A DNA stretch of 64,000 bases from Sulfitobacter guttiformis (lineage in GTDB: Bacteria > Pseudomonadota > Alphaproteobacteria > Rhodobacterales > Rhodobacteraceae): positions 992,001-1,056,000 of the forward strand of contig NZ_RAQK01000001.1 in NCBI RefSeq assembly GCF_003610455.1, in the 5' to 3' direction. Each line of letters opens with the position of its first letter. Position 1 is the first letter of the stretch. This document shows, in pieces, positions 1 to 8,591 of the stretch. A program made the translations under genes and the position numbers. Below the pieces are notes generated by a model. It made no database searches and had not been told where the DNA came from. It saw only the letters and a list, made by a program, of their open reading frames with translations.

Positions 1-121
1 GGCTTGGCAGCTTAGGGGGCTGGACATCCACAATACCGATAAAATGCTACAATTATTTCGGGTTAACCGCGACACCGGCATAATCCCGCTCTTGTTTTTC
101 GCCGCGGCCCTAGTCCTTTGA
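1..121 (+). CDS. ubiA: 4-hydroxybenzoate polyprenyltransferase, C-terminal end (partial)
   Basis: The window opens inside a reading frame that starts upstream. Reading from base 2 gives 39 codons ending at TGA 119-121. The visible tail contains AWQLRGLDI, LFRVNRDTG and a hydrophobic end LLFFAAALVL. This matches the usual C-terminus of UbiA-type prenyltransferases, in which a W-Q-x3-LDI segment is followed by LF-R-x-NRD-x-G and the last membrane helix. UbiA attaches the polyprenyl tail to 4-hydroxybenzoate in the inner membrane during ubiquinone synthesis. The family call rests on this short tail only, and the catalytic Asp-rich loops lie outside the window. Confidence 0.65.
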   Translation, partial: AWQLRGLDIHNTDKMLQLFRVNRDTGIIPLLFFAAALVL

Positions 122-176
122 TTGCACCACGCGCGGCGGGGGCGTATCACACTGCTAACCGTCAACAGTTCTGAAA

Positions 177-2081
177 GTGCCTATGCGCCTCTCATCAATG
201 CTCACGATTTTTCTGACCTTTGCGGCCGCCGCTGTGGTGGCCCTAGTAGCAGCAAGTTTCTCGGTACAGCTGATCGAGGACTCGTCGGAGATCGGTGTGC
301 GTGATGCACTTGATGAAAAAGGCATGACATGGGCAGAAGTCGAGGCGAACGGGCTGCAAGTCTCTTTGTCAGGAATTGCCCCCACTGAAGCAGTCCGGTT
401 TTCCGCGCTTACAACCGCAGGGTCTGTTGTTGATGCGGCCCGTGTGATCGACGATATGGGTGTTGCCGCTCAGGAAGCGCTCGCCGCTCCTAAATTCTCG
501 GCGGAGATTCTGCGTAATGAAAGCGGTCTTTCAGTTATTGGCTTGATCCCGACGAGCACGGACCGCACTTACGTGATTTCGCGATTTATTAGCATTGCGG
601 GCACAAAAGGCGTAACCGACTTGCTCGAGACTGCAGATTATCCAGCGCCCGAAACTTGGGAGAGCGCGCTTGAATTCGCGCTGTCAGCCATGAGCAGCCT
701 GCCTCGTGCAAAGGTATCCATCGAGGCAGAGCGAGTCGCGATTACTGCGATAACGAACACAGCACAGGAAAAGGCCCGGCTTGAGCAAAATTTGCGCCGC
801 ATGGTGCCAGCCCGGATCAACCTTGTCCTCGACATTTCTGCCCCCCGCCCTGTAATTACTCCTTTTACCACACGGTTCCAGATCACTCCCGAAGGGGCCA
901 GCTTTGATGCCTGCTCGGCCGATACGGCCGACGCTTCAGAGCGGATATTGGCCGCGGCGCGGGCCGCGGGTGCGCAGAATCCACGCTGTATTGTCGGCCT
1001 TGGTGTACCCACCCCGCGGTGGGCAGACGCTGTGACCGCCTCGATCAGCGCACTCACAAAGCTTGGCGGCGGATCCATAACGATTGCAGATGCCGATATC
1101 ACACTCGTGGCAGCACCTGGTACAGAACAGTCTGACTTTGATACAGTTGTAGGCGAACTTGAGAATACACTTCCTCCGGTGTTCGCCCTTCAATCAAAGC
1201 TGCAGCGAGAAACTGATCCGAATGCAGGTCCGCCTGAATTCAACGCGAGTCTGAGCCCCGAGGGACGGGTACAGCTGCGCGGCCGCGTCAATGATGATGC
1301 CTTGCGCGAACTGACAACCAGTTTTGCAAAAGCCCGTTTTGGCTCTGATCGCGTACAAACCTCCACACGCGTAGTGGACGATTTGCCGCCGGATTGGGCG
1401 ACCCGCGTTCTTGCCGGACTAGAAGGATTGGGCCAGCTCAGCAACGGTTCTGTGACTGTGACGCCCGACAGCGTTCAGTTGACAGGCAACACTGGCAATC
1501 CTGACGCATCCACGACAATTGCATCGATGTTGGCGGGAAAACTGGGCGAAGGCGCTGCATTCGATGTAAATGTAACCTACCAGAAACAACTTGATCCTGT
1601 CCTTGGTCTTCCGACACCCGACGAGTGCGAGGCCGAGATTGGCGCGGTGGTCGCTGCGGGCAAGATCAACTTTGAGCCGGGATCGGCAACCATTGACGCC
1701 TCCGCGCTGGGAACGATGGACAGTATCGCGACTATCCTCAAGCGCTGTGGAGAGTTGAACCTTGAAATTCAGGGCTATACGGACAGTCAGGGTGGTGGTG
1801 AGATGAACCTCGCGCTGAGCCAGAGCAGAGCGGAGTCCGTCCTGAACGAGCTGCGCGCCCGTCGTGTGGTGACCGGATCGTTCAAGGCCGTTGGCTATGG
1901 CGAAGAAAGCCCTGTAGCGGACAATGGTACCGAAGCAGGCCGCGAAGCAAACCGGAGAATCGAGTTTCGTCTTGTTCGCTCCGCCGCAGAGAGCGAACAA
2001 GACGAAACAGCACTGGAAAACGCTGCCGAAAACGGTGATACAGCATCAGATGCATCGACCGAAGAAAGCGTTACAGAATGA
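177..2081 (+). CDS. OmpA-family envelope protein with BON-like repeats
   Basis: A protein of about 634 residues, predicted to link the outer envelope to peptidoglycan. It begins with a hydrophobic segment (about residues 3-27) that acts as a signal or membrane anchor. A long central part resembles repeated BON domains. An OmpA-like peptidoglycan-binding domain follows at about 490-600, with NFEPGSATID, GYTDSQG, LSQSRAESV and NRRIEFRLV. The last 34 residues are acidic and Ala-rich. The frame opens at GTG 177, but ATG 183 two codons later is an equally good start and no strong ribosome site separates them. The stop overlaps the start of the next gene by 4 bases (ATGA), so the two are probably co-translated. 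The exact role is unknown; the domain assignment is firm for OmpA and moderate for BON. Confidence 0.85.
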   Translation: MPMRLSSMLTIFLTFAAAAVVALVAASFSVQLIEDSSEIGVRDALDEKGMTWAEVEANGLQVSLSGIAPTEAVRFSALTTAGSVVDAARVIDDMGVAAQEALAAPKFSAEILRNESGLSVIGLIPTSTDRTYVISRFISIAGTKGVTDLLETADYPAPETWESALEFALSAMSSLPRAKVSIEAERVAITAITNTAQEKARLEQNLRRMVPARINLVLDISAPRPVITPFTTRFQITPEGASFDACSADTADASERILAAARAAGAQNPRCIVGLGVPTPRWADAVTASISALTKLGGGSITIADADITLVAAPGTEQSDFDTVVGELENTLPPVFALQSKLQRETDPNAGPPEFNASLSPEGRVQLRGRVNDDALRELTTSFAKARFGSDRVQTSTRVVDDLPPDWATRVLAGLEGLGQLSNGSVTVTPDSVQLTGNTGNPDASTTIASMLAGKLGEGAAFDVNVTYQKQLDPVLGLPTPDECEAEIGAVVAAGKINFEPGSATIDASALGTMDSIATILKRCGELNLEIQGYTDSQGGGEMNLALSQSRAESVLNELRARRVVTGSFKAVGYGEESPVADNGTEAGREANRRIEFRLVRSAAESEQDETALENAAENGDTASDASTEESVTE

Positions 2082-2404
2082 GCAGATTTGAATTCGTCCT
2101 TGCGACAGCCATCATTCTTTTCGTTGCATTCTGTATGGGTTGGTTTGCCAATTGGCTATTGCACCGCTTTACCCGCGTGGCTTCGGATGATGTGGCACAG
2201 CTTGACCGAATGAGTCAGGAGCTGCACGAGGCCGAAGAAACCCGCGACCAAGCGATTACCTATCTCCAGCAACGCGAGGCAGAACTCACGAACCAGCTGT
2301 CGCAAGCCGAAGCAGAACTGCGTGCCGCCATGGACGGTCTGCGCGATGCCCGCCATGAGGCGGAGGAAATGCGCGCCTATATCGAGAGCCAGCGCGTAAG
2401 CTAG
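2078..2404 (+). CDS. Small membrane-anchored coiled-coil protein
   Basis: This 108-residue protein starts with a hydrophobic helix at about residues 5-28 containing two Trp. A long charged helix follows from about 40 to 100, rich in Glu, Gln, Arg and Ala with heptad-like spacing, as in a coiled coil. It overlaps the preceding OmpA-like gene by ATGA, so it probably belongs to the same transcript and may partner that envelope protein. I do not recognise a named family. No catalytic motif is visible. Confidence 0.75.
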   Translation: MSRFEFVLATAIILFVAFCMGWFANWLLHRFTRVASDDVAQLDRMSQELHEAEETRDQAITYLQQREAELTNQLSQAEAELRAAMDGLRDARHEAEEMRAYIESQRVS

Positions 2405-2497
2405 CACTCTGCCCTCTCCAAAGCCATACAACCCAAAGTCTGGATGTGTCACGGAACGCGCAGGCGCTGGCACTTGGGCCAGTACCGTTTCGAACGT

Positions 2498-2944
2498 TTA
2501 GGGCACTGTCAGACAGGCACATTTAGCTTTTTTGCTAATCTGGTGGGATGTGCTTCCCAATACAAATGATCCTAAATCCCCCAGACCACGCCGACCGGTA
2601 ATGATGAGATCGGCGCCGACAGCTTCTGCATGATCGAGAATGTCATGGGCCGGATCGCCATGACCGATATGCATTTCAACCTTGCTCACACCTTCGGACG
2701 CCGCCGTGGCAAGTGCCTGCTCCCCGAGCTTTTCTGCCGCCTCGCGCAAGAGTTCCTGTTGGGCAATATTTGCCCCCACATAAAACCCCGAGATCGCGTC
2801 GGCCGCATAGACCACTGTTTCATCTCTGGGTGTGTGCATGATTGCGAGCGTTGCATCGAATTTCAACGAAATGCAACAGGCCAGACGCAGCGCACGATCC
2901 GAAGCATCAGAACCATCAATACCGACAATAATAGATGTAATCAT
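2498..2944 (-). CDS. Universal stress protein, UspA family
   Basis: The 148-residue length is typical of a single-domain Usp. The N-terminus has the first strand followed by GIDGSDASD. The C-terminus has the nucleotide-binding signature GRRG-x2-D-x-GSFVLGS (G-2x-G-9x-G-S/T), so the ATP-binding type is predicted. A strong ribosome site (GGAGG) precedes ATG 2944. An FNR-type box lies 58-71 bases upstream, with a plausible -10 between, so induction under low oxygen is likely. Usp proteins are cytoplasmic and act in survival under energy or oxygen limitation. The closest cellular role cannot be read from sequence. Confidence 0.92.
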   Translation of the reverse strand: MITSIIVGIDGSDASDRALRLACCISLKFDATLAIMHTPRDETVVYAADAISGFYVGANIAQQELLREAAEKLGEQALATAASEGVSKVEMHIGHGDPAHDILDHAEAVGADLIITGRRGLGDLGSFVLGSTSHQISKKAKCACLTVP

Positions 2945-2974
2945 CTTCTGTCCTCCAATTCAGGTTATCACAGA

Positions 2975-3015
2975 AGAGTAGTCCAAAAACGGTTGGCCGC
3001 TTTGACCTAGATCAA
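2975..3015 (-). promoter_or_regulatory. FNR/FnrL box and putative -10 of the uspA promoter
   Basis: TTGACCTAGATCAA at 3002-3015 fits the FNR/FnrL consensus TTGAY-N4-RTCAA exactly. On the minus strand, TACTCT at 2975-2980 could be the -10 hexamer. A start site near 2968 would then place the box centre at about -41, the normal class II activator position. The only gene it can serve is the universal stress protein beginning at 2944. The box is read directly; the promoter geometry is inference. Confidence 0.7.
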
Positions 3016-3021
3016 GGCGCG

Positions 3022-3474
3022 CTACCAACGCGCCAATGCGGCCTCATCCTCATCCATTGATGCGACCCATTCCGCCCCAGCCGCAGTAATCTCGCATTTC
3101 CAGAAGGGCGCGCGGGATTTAAGGTAATCCATCAGGAATGTGGCACCTTCAAACGCATGTTTGCGGTGTCGCGCTGCGGTGGCGACCATCATGATCATTT
3201 CACCAGGGACGAGACGGCCATGACGGTGAATAACAAGGGCGTCCCCGAGATCGAAGCGCTCTATCGCTTGCTGGACCATCGCCGCGATCGCCTTTTCAGT
3301 CATGCCGGGATAATGCTCGATCTCCATAGCTTCAAGCGTATCTTCCGGCAGATCGCGCACAACACCTGTGAATGTAACGATCGCACCCATATCACGCCTG
3401 CCGGAGGCAAATGCCTCAGCTTCCGCTCCCAGATCGAAAGCCTGCTCCTGAACGCTGATACGCACGCTATCCAC
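3022..3474 (-). CDS. moaE: Molybdopterin synthase catalytic subunit MoaE
   Basis: MoaE is the large subunit of molybdopterin synthase. With thiocarboxylated MoaD it converts cyclic pyranopterin monophosphate to molybdopterin. The 150-residue length is typical. Family motifs are visible: TFTGVVRD, IEHYPGMTE, IHRHGRLVPGE and ARHRKHAFEG, then LKSRAPFWKCE, which carries the catalytic lysine. It overlaps the upstream moaD by 8 bases and follows pgsA-moaD on the same strand, an arrangement common in Rhodobacterales. Cytoplasmic. Confidence 0.95.
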   Translation of the reverse strand: MDSVRISVQEQAFDLGAEAEAFASGRRDMGAIVTFTGVVRDLPEDTLEAMEIEHYPGMTEKAIAAMVQQAIERFDLGDALVIHRHGRLVPGEMIMMVATAARHRKHAFEGATFLMDYLKSRAPFWKCEITAAGAEWVASMDEDEAALARW

Positions 3475-3712
3475 CAGTCATCGGGGGGAAAAATGCCACT
3501 TCGCGCACACCGGCGAGAGATGCGTCAAAATCCGACAACTCCTGATCAAGGGCAACGCGTAAGGCCGATAGATCCGCAAATGCCGCAGCGTAGCGCTCTT
3601 CACGCGCGCACAACTCGGCGACCAGTTCATTCACCGTGGTCGCCGATGTCTCAATCTTCTCACGCGGCAATCCTGTCCGCTCACGTACCCATGCGAAATA
3701 CAAAATATCCAT
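3467..3712 (-). CDS. moaD: Molybdopterin synthase sulfur carrier subunit MoaD
   Basis: An 81-residue ubiquitin-like protein starting MDILYFAWVRER and ending FFPPMTGG. The C-terminal Gly-Gly is the site adenylated and thiocarboxylated before sulfur transfer to the pterin. I chose ATG 3712 because it gives the standard MoaD length and forms a TAATG junction with the stop of pgsA; the longer open frame upstream lies inside pgsA. It pairs with the moaE gene, which it overlaps by 8 bases. Confidence 0.93.
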   Translation of the reverse strand: MDILYFAWVRERTGLPREKIETSATTVNELVAELCAREERYAAAFADLSALRVALDQELSDFDASLAGVREVAFFPPMTGG

Positions 3713-4377
3713 TAGCGGCCTTCCTTGAGATGTGGCATCGCTTTGACCAGATAATCCCATCCGGTTACCGCCGTAAGCGCCGCTGCTAGCCAAAGCAACC
3801 ACAGGCCGATCCGACCGGACCATTCCATCGCGATCGCCTTCCACCCCAAACCCAAATGATCCGGCGCTGCACCCGTCAGAATGTCCTGCACCATCTTATC
3901 GTCCATGCCGTAAATACTCATGCCCAGATAATGCTCGAAAACGCCCTGGCTGAACAAAACCGCAATTGCCGTCATCTGAAGGGCGGTTTTCCACTTTGCT
4001 AACTTCGTAACCTTCAGCGTACCCGCAGTATCGCCCAGATATTCGCGCAAACCTGAAACAAAAACTTCTCTAAACAGGATCACAGTGGCGGGCAGAACCA
4101 AAGAAGGTGACCAACTTGAAAAACCGATGATGACCATCAGCGCGATCACCACCATCGCCTTGTCTGCAATCGGGTCCAGCATCGCACCCAGTTTCGTCTC
4201 CTGCTTCCATGCCCGCGCAAGATATCCGTCAATCCAGTCTGTTGCGGCCGCCGAGACAAATAGTAAAAGCGCGAACCAGTCCGCGTAGGGGCGCGTAAAA
4301 TACAAGAACATGACCGCGACACAGGGTGCTGCGAGCAACCGCAAAACGGTCAGGATATTGGGTACATTCCACTTCAT
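3712..4377 (-). CDS. pgsA: CDP-diacylglycerol--glycerol-3-phosphate 3-phosphatidyltransferase
   Basis: This inner-membrane enzyme makes phosphatidylglycerol phosphate from CDP-diacylglycerol and glycerol-3-phosphate. The 221-residue protein starts MKWNVPNILTVLR, the family N-terminus. It carries the CDP-alcohol phosphotransferase motif DG-x2-AR-x8-G-x3-D-x3-D at about residues 49-71 (DGYLAR...LGAMLDPIAD). Several hydrophobic segments follow. The C-terminal part is slightly longer than in E. coli. It is first in a tight pgsA-moaD-moaE run (TAATG junction with moaD). Confidence 0.94.
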   Translation of the reverse strand: MKWNVPNILTVLRLLAAPCVAVMFLYFTRPYADWFALLLFVSAAATDWIDGYLARAWKQETKLGAMLDPIADKAMVVIALMVIIGFSSWSPSLVLPATVILFREVFVSGLREYLGDTAGTLKVTKLAKWKTALQMTAIAVLFSQGVFEHYLGMSIYGMDDKMVQDILTGAAPDHLGLGWKAIAMEWSGRIGLWLLWLAAALTAVTGWDYLVKAMPHLKEGR

Positions 4378-4522
4378 AATCGCACCCTACACTGGCCTCC
4401 CCGAACCTAAAAGCACCAACCAAACAACAATTGCTCAGGCCATTGCAAATGTCGGGACTTGCGCCTCAAGTTTTACATATATCCAGTCTGCTGCAGCATA
4501 AAGAAGCAAAAAGCCTGATATT

Positions 4523-6388
4523 CTAACCCTTTTCGTGGAAGTAGGCATAAATAGTCTCGGCCAAAGCGCCCGAAACTCCTTCAACCGCCTTGAGGTCCTG
4601 CAAATTCGCCCGTGCAACAGCCTTGGCCGAACCGAAATGAGCCAGCAAGGACCGCTTTCGGGCTGCACCAACCCCGGGCACGTCGTCCAGCGGCGTTGCT
4701 CCGACAGATTTTGCGCGTTTGGCGCGGTGCGTCCCGATAGCAAACCGGTGAGCTTCGTCGCGCATACGCTGGATGAAGTAGAGGACCGGATCATTGTGAC
4801 GCAGCGCCATAACGGGTCTGCCTGTCCGGTGGAACTCCTCCTTGCCAGCATCTCGGTCTTCGCCCTTGGCCACACCGATCATCGGAATATCCTCGACCCC
4901 ATATTCTCGCATAATATCCCGTACGGCGCTGACCTGACCTGCGCCACCATCAATGAGCAGGAGGTCGGGCCAGTGCCCTTCTTTACGCTCCGGATCCTCC
5001 TTGATCAGGCGCTTGAAACGACGGGTTAGCACCTCTTTCATCATGCCAAAATCATCACCGGGGGTGAGATCATCCCCGCGAATATTGAAATTGCGGTATT
5101 GGCTCTTAAGCATACCCTCCTGCCCTGCAACGACCATCGCCCCCACTGCGAAAGCCCCCTGAATGTGGGAGTTGTCATACACCTCGATCCGATCGGGGAC
5201 ACGCGGTAAGTCGAACGCATCGGTCAATCCCTTGAGAAGCTTTGTCTGGGTGGCACTTTCCGCCATCTTGCGCGCCAGACTTTCGCGGGCGTTGCGCAGC
5301 GCGCCATCTACCAGTTCCGCCTTCTCGCCCCGCTGTGGCACCAGCAACTCGACCTTGCGGTTGATCTTGGTGGCAAGCGCATCTGCCATCAAATCTGGAT
5401 TTTCAATTTCGTGGCTGAGGATCAACTGCGGTGGCGGATCGCGTTGATCATAGAACTGGCCGATAAAGGCTTCGAGCACCTCTGCGGCTTCCACATCATC
5501 GCCTATCCGCGGGTAATAGTCATGGTTGCCCCAATTCTGTCCCGAGCGAATGAAAAACACTTGAACACAGGCCTGACCATCCGACATGTGCAGGCCGATA
5601 ATGTCCGCTTCGGTAACGCCTTTGGGGTTTATTCCTTGGGTCGTCTGAACTTGTGTCAGCGCCTTGATCCGGTCACGTAATGCTGCGGCACGCTCGAATT
5701 CCATTTCCTCCGAAGCGGCAGCCATTTCAGCGGCCAGACGTGTCTGAATGCCAGTACTCTTTCCTGACAAGAACTTTTGGGCATCATCCACCGTCTGCCG
5801 ATACTCCTCGGCACTGATTTTACCCACACACGGGGCCGAGCACCGCTTGATCTGAAATTGCAGGCAGGGGCGCGTGCGGCTCTCGAATTGCGCATTTGTG
5901 CAGTCGCGCAGCAGAAAAACACGTTGAAGCTGGTTGAGGGTCCGGTTCACGGCGCCCGCGCTCGCGAAGGGGCCGTAATATGCGCCCTTCTCTTTCTTTG
6001 CGCCACGATGCTTTTTGATCTGGGGGTAATCATGATCACGGGTCACAAGAATATTTGGAAAACTTTTATCGTCGCGCAGCAGAACATTGAACTTGGGCTT
6101 GAGCTGCTTGATCAGGTTCTGCTCGAGCAGCAGCGCCTCGGTTTCGGTTTTGGTGGTAAGAAACATCATCGACGCTGTGTTGTCGATCATACGCGCTATG
6201 CGAGGGCTGTGACTTCCAGGGCGAGAATAATTGCTGACCCTCGCTCGCAAGTTGCGCGCTTTGCCCACGTAAAGAACGCGGCTTTCACTGTCCAGCATCC
6301 GGTAAACGCCCGGCGATCCATCCAGTGTTTTGAGATATCCGTGGATTACCTCATATCCAGTCAATTGGATATTTCCCCCGTCAGACAT
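4523..6388 (-). CDS. uvrC: UvrABC excinuclease subunit C
   Basis: UvrC makes the two incisions around bulky DNA lesions in nucleotide excision repair. The 621-residue protein has a GIY-YIG nuclease domain at about 18-95 (GVYRMLD, VLYVGKARNL), a UVR domain near 205-240, the RNase H-like C-terminal nuclease (EVYDNSHIQG, LLIDGGAGQ) and a helix-hairpin-helix tail (DVPGVG, VEGVSG). All domains look intact. The 285-base region upstream is AT-rich and carries DnaA-box-like sites. A 145-base gap separates it from pgsA. Confidence 0.97.
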   Translation of the reverse strand: MSDGGNIQLTGYEVIHGYLKTLDGSPGVYRMLDSESRVLYVGKARNLRARVSNYSRPGSHSPRIARMIDNTASMMFLTTKTETEALLLEQNLIKQLKPKFNVLLRDDKSFPNILVTRDHDYPQIKKHRGAKKEKGAYYGPFASAGAVNRTLNQLQRVFLLRDCTNAQFESRTRPCLQFQIKRCSAPCVGKISAEEYRQTVDDAQKFLSGKSTGIQTRLAAEMAAASEEMEFERAAALRDRIKALTQVQTTQGINPKGVTEADIIGLHMSDGQACVQVFFIRSGQNWGNHDYYPRIGDDVEAAEVLEAFIGQFYDQRDPPPQLILSHEIENPDLMADALATKINRKVELLVPQRGEKAELVDGALRNARESLARKMAESATQTKLLKGLTDAFDLPRVPDRIEVYDNSHIQGAFAVGAMVVAGQEGMLKSQYRNFNIRGDDLTPGDDFGMMKEVLTRRFKRLIKEDPERKEGHWPDLLLIDGGAGQVSAVRDIMREYGVEDIPMIGVAKGEDRDAGKEEFHRTGRPVMALRHNDPVLYFIQRMRDEAHRFAIGTHRAKRAKSVGATPLDDVPGVGAARKRSLLAHFGSAKAVARANLQDLKAVEGVSGALAETIYAYFHEKG

Positions 6389-6673
6389 AAGCGCACGATT
6401 CTCTCTTTCCGGTCACGTTTTAGCAGCTTCGGCAACCGTTAACATGTCCACGTTTCCTGTGGATAACTCTGTCGATAACTTTCCGAAATCTAAGATTTTT
6501 CGTTACTTCCTAGGGACTTCTCTGAATTGGCTAATTTTTAGGCACATTCTCAACATATTGTTTTAATTTACTTTTTTATATTGAAGCACTAATTATATAG
6601 CCATCCTAGGTGAATTGCCGACCAAAAGCAGTGCCAGAGCGTACAACGTGCAAAACTTTGCCTCAGATAGCGA
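6389..6673. other. AT-rich intergenic region with DnaA-box-like and IHF-like sites
   Basis: No gene is seen here. On the plus strand TGTGGATAA at 6458-6466 is a perfect DnaA box read in reverse (TTATCCACA). TGTCGATAA at 6470-6478 is a one-mismatch box in the same orientation, 12 bases on. A one-mismatch IHF-like site lies at 6548-6560 inside a strongly AT-rich stretch (about 6530-6600). It also contains the uvrC promoter. This resembles a small origin-like or DnaA-controlled regulatory element, but two boxes are few for a chromosome origin. Confidence 0.4.
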
Positions 6674-7453
6674 CTATTCGACCCCCATCACGTCCGGCGT
6701 CTGCCAGCCCAGATGCTGGCCCCCATCCACACAGAGCATTTGCCCTGTCACTGCAGATGCGTCCAGAAAGTAGCCAAGCGCTGCTGTGATGTCATCGGGG
6801 TTTGCTCCGCGCTCTAGAACTGTGGCGGCGCGCTGCCCCTCAAAATGGGCTGTCGACTGCCGGCTGCCTTGCAGTGTGGGGCCCGGCCCGATCGCGTTCA
6901 CACGGATCTGCGGCGCGAGGGCCTGTGCAGTGGTTTGGGTCAATGACCACAGAGCAGCCTTTGCCAGAGTATACGTCATGAATTCAGGAGTAAGCTTGCG
7001 GACACGTTGGTCCAGCATGTTGATGATGAGACCTTGTGCCAAGGGCTCCCCCATCGCGTCGGGCAATGACTCCAACTCCTGCAGCGCCATCGCCTGACTC
7101 AGAACGAAAGGGGCACGCAGATTTGAATTGATATGCCTTTCCCAGCTGTCGCGGGTGGCGCTGGTGATTGTGTCATATTCGAAGATCGAGGCATTGTTGA
7201 CCAAACAGGTGATCGGGCCGCCAAGCGCATCGACAGCACGCGGCAGCAACGCCTCCATTGCATCAAGTTCGAGAAGATCGGCCTGTAGGGCAACCGCAAC
7301 GCGCCCCATTGCATTTATCTGCGCGACAACCTCATCAGCACCCTCGCGCGATGATGCATAATGCACCACAACGTCAAATCCGCGCTCTGCCAGATACAAC
7401 GCCATCGCACGACCCAGTCGCTGCCCTGCGCCTGTTACTAATGCTCGTTTCAT
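6674..7453 (-). CDS. SDR-family oxidoreductase, pteridine reductase-like
   Basis: A 259-residue short-chain dehydrogenase. The start ATG 7453 gives MKRALVTGAGQRLG, so the Rossmann loop reads TG-x3-R-x-G. This Arg-containing form marks the PTR1/FolM pteridine (dihydropterin) reductases. NNAS sits at about 87-90, an active-site Asp in NMLDQR and the catalytic pair YTLAK at about 169-173. Such enzymes use NADPH to reduce dihydrobiopterin, dihydromonapterin or dihydrofolate. The substrate cannot be settled from sequence, and a general SDR role remains possible. The frame could extend upstream, but the family N-terminus favours this start. Confidence 0.82.
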   Translation of the reverse strand: MKRALVTGAGQRLGRAMALYLAERGFDVVVHYASSREGADEVVAQINAMGRVAVALQADLLELDAMEALLPRAVDALGGPITCLVNNASIFEYDTITSATRDSWERHINSNLRAPFVLSQAMALQELESLPDAMGEPLAQGLIINMLDQRVRKLTPEFMTYTLAKAALWSLTQTTAQALAPQIRVNAIGPGPTLQGSRQSTAHFEGQRAATVLERGANPDDITAALGYFLDASAVTGQMLCVDGGQHLGWQTPDVMGVE

Positions 7454-7463
7454 ATTGCCGTCC

Positions 7464-8426
7464 TTAACCTGCCAAAACCACAAAGAGATAGGCGGCATAT
7501 AGTGCCGTGAGCGCAATTCCCCACAGGCGATTGATGTTTTGGCCAAGATAAACAAAAGGAACGAGCAAGAGCGATGCACCTAACATGACCCACAGATCAA
7601 AGCGCAGGAACTCCGGATCCACCTCGATTGGCCCGACCAACCCGGCAATGCCGATAATGGCCAATAGATTAAACATGTTAGAGCCGATAACATTTCCCAA
7701 CGCCACATCAGCCTGACGTCGCAGCGCGGCAACAACCGTCGTCGCAAGCTCTGGCAGGGACGTGCCGATTGCGACCAACGTGAGACCGATTACCGTATCG
7801 CTAACTCCGAAAACCTTGGCAATAATCGTGGCATTATCTACCAGTAGCGTTGCCCCCAGGGGCAGTCCAACCAGCCCGAGGACCAGATACATCCCGATCT
7901 TCCAAGCCGGCATATCCGGATCAAACCCCTCAAGGTCCTCAGCGTCATCCGTGGCCTCCGCCATGTCCGAATGCCGGTGCGCACGTGCGTCCCGCGCGGC
8001 ATCAAACAACATCGCCGCAAGGGCCACCAACAGCGCAATCGAGGCAATCCAGTCAAACACGCCACGATATGCTAACGCGATAAACAACAGCGTCGCGGCG
8101 ATCATATGGTTAAAAGATTTGCGGGTATTGCATTCGGAGGTGTGCATCGTGGCCAGAAGGGCGGGAATGCCGAGCACCAGTAGGATATTAGCAGTATTTG
8201 AGCCGACGACATTGCCCATCGCAATTCCGGGAACGTCATCAAGGACGGCCTTTACCGAAATTAAAAGCTCCGGCGCGGAGGTCCCGAATGCGACGATTGT
8301 CAAACTTACAATGAGCGCTGGAATACCGACCCGTAGGCTCAGGTTCACTGCTCCTTTGACCAGCGCATCACCCGCAAGCAACAAAATCACAAGACCCAGC
8401 CCCGACAATAACCACGCAGTCATCAT
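7464..8426 (-). CDS. Calcium/sodium (cation) antiporter, CaCA family
   Basis: An inner-membrane exchanger of about 320 residues in the YrbG-like branch. It shows the two inverted repeats of the family: VAFGTSAPELLISV with GSNTANILLVLG in the first half, and VAIGTSLPELATTV with GSNMFNLLAIIG in the second, with an acidic cytoplasmic loop between. The start at ATG 8426 is preceded by GGAGG and overlaps the stop of the small Cys-rich gene by ATGA; ATG 8423 follows directly. The exported ion (Ca2+ or another cation) is not settled by sequence. Confidence 0.9.
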   Translation of the reverse strand: MMTAWLLSGLGLVILLLAGDALVKGAVNLSLRVGIPALIVSLTIVAFGTSAPELLISVKAVLDDVPGIAMGNVVGSNTANILLVLGIPALLATMHTSECNTRKSFNHMIAATLLFIALAYRGVFDWIASIALLVALAAMLFDAARDARAHRHSDMAEATDDAEDLEGFDPDMPAWKIGMYLVLGLVGLPLGATLLVDNATIIAKVFGVSDTVIGLTLVAIGTSLPELATTVVAALRRQADVALGNVIGSNMFNLLAIIGIAGLVGPIEVDPEFLRFDLWVMLGASLLLVPFVYLGQNINRLWGIALTALYAAYLFVVLAG

Positions 8427-8590
8427 CCCTGCTTTCCTCCGCAGGCACAGGGCCCTTTGCCGATGCGGTATCGTCCACATCCCTTACATTTGCGCTGGCT
8501 CAGAGTCTTACCACCGATCCAGTGCATTTTGCCAAACCATCCGAGCACGCCAATAAACACCAAAAAAAGAGCAACAATTTTAAGAACCAT
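8423..8590 (-). CDS. Small membrane protein with C-terminal Cys motif
   Basis: A 55-residue protein starting MVLKIVALFLVFIGVLGWFG. One hydrophobic helix (about residues 2-20) is followed by a basic tail with CKGCG and then PCACG (C-x2-C-x9-C-x-C), which could bind a metal. Its start lies two bases past the stop of the S49 peptidase gene, and its stop overlaps the start of the antiporter (ATGA), so the three are translationally linked. No function is known to me. The tight packing and clean composition argue that it is real. Confidence 0.7.
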   Translation of the reverse strand: MVLKIVALFLVFIGVLGWFGKMHWIGGKTLSQRKCKGCGRYRIGKGPCACGGKQG

Positions 8591-8591
8591 A

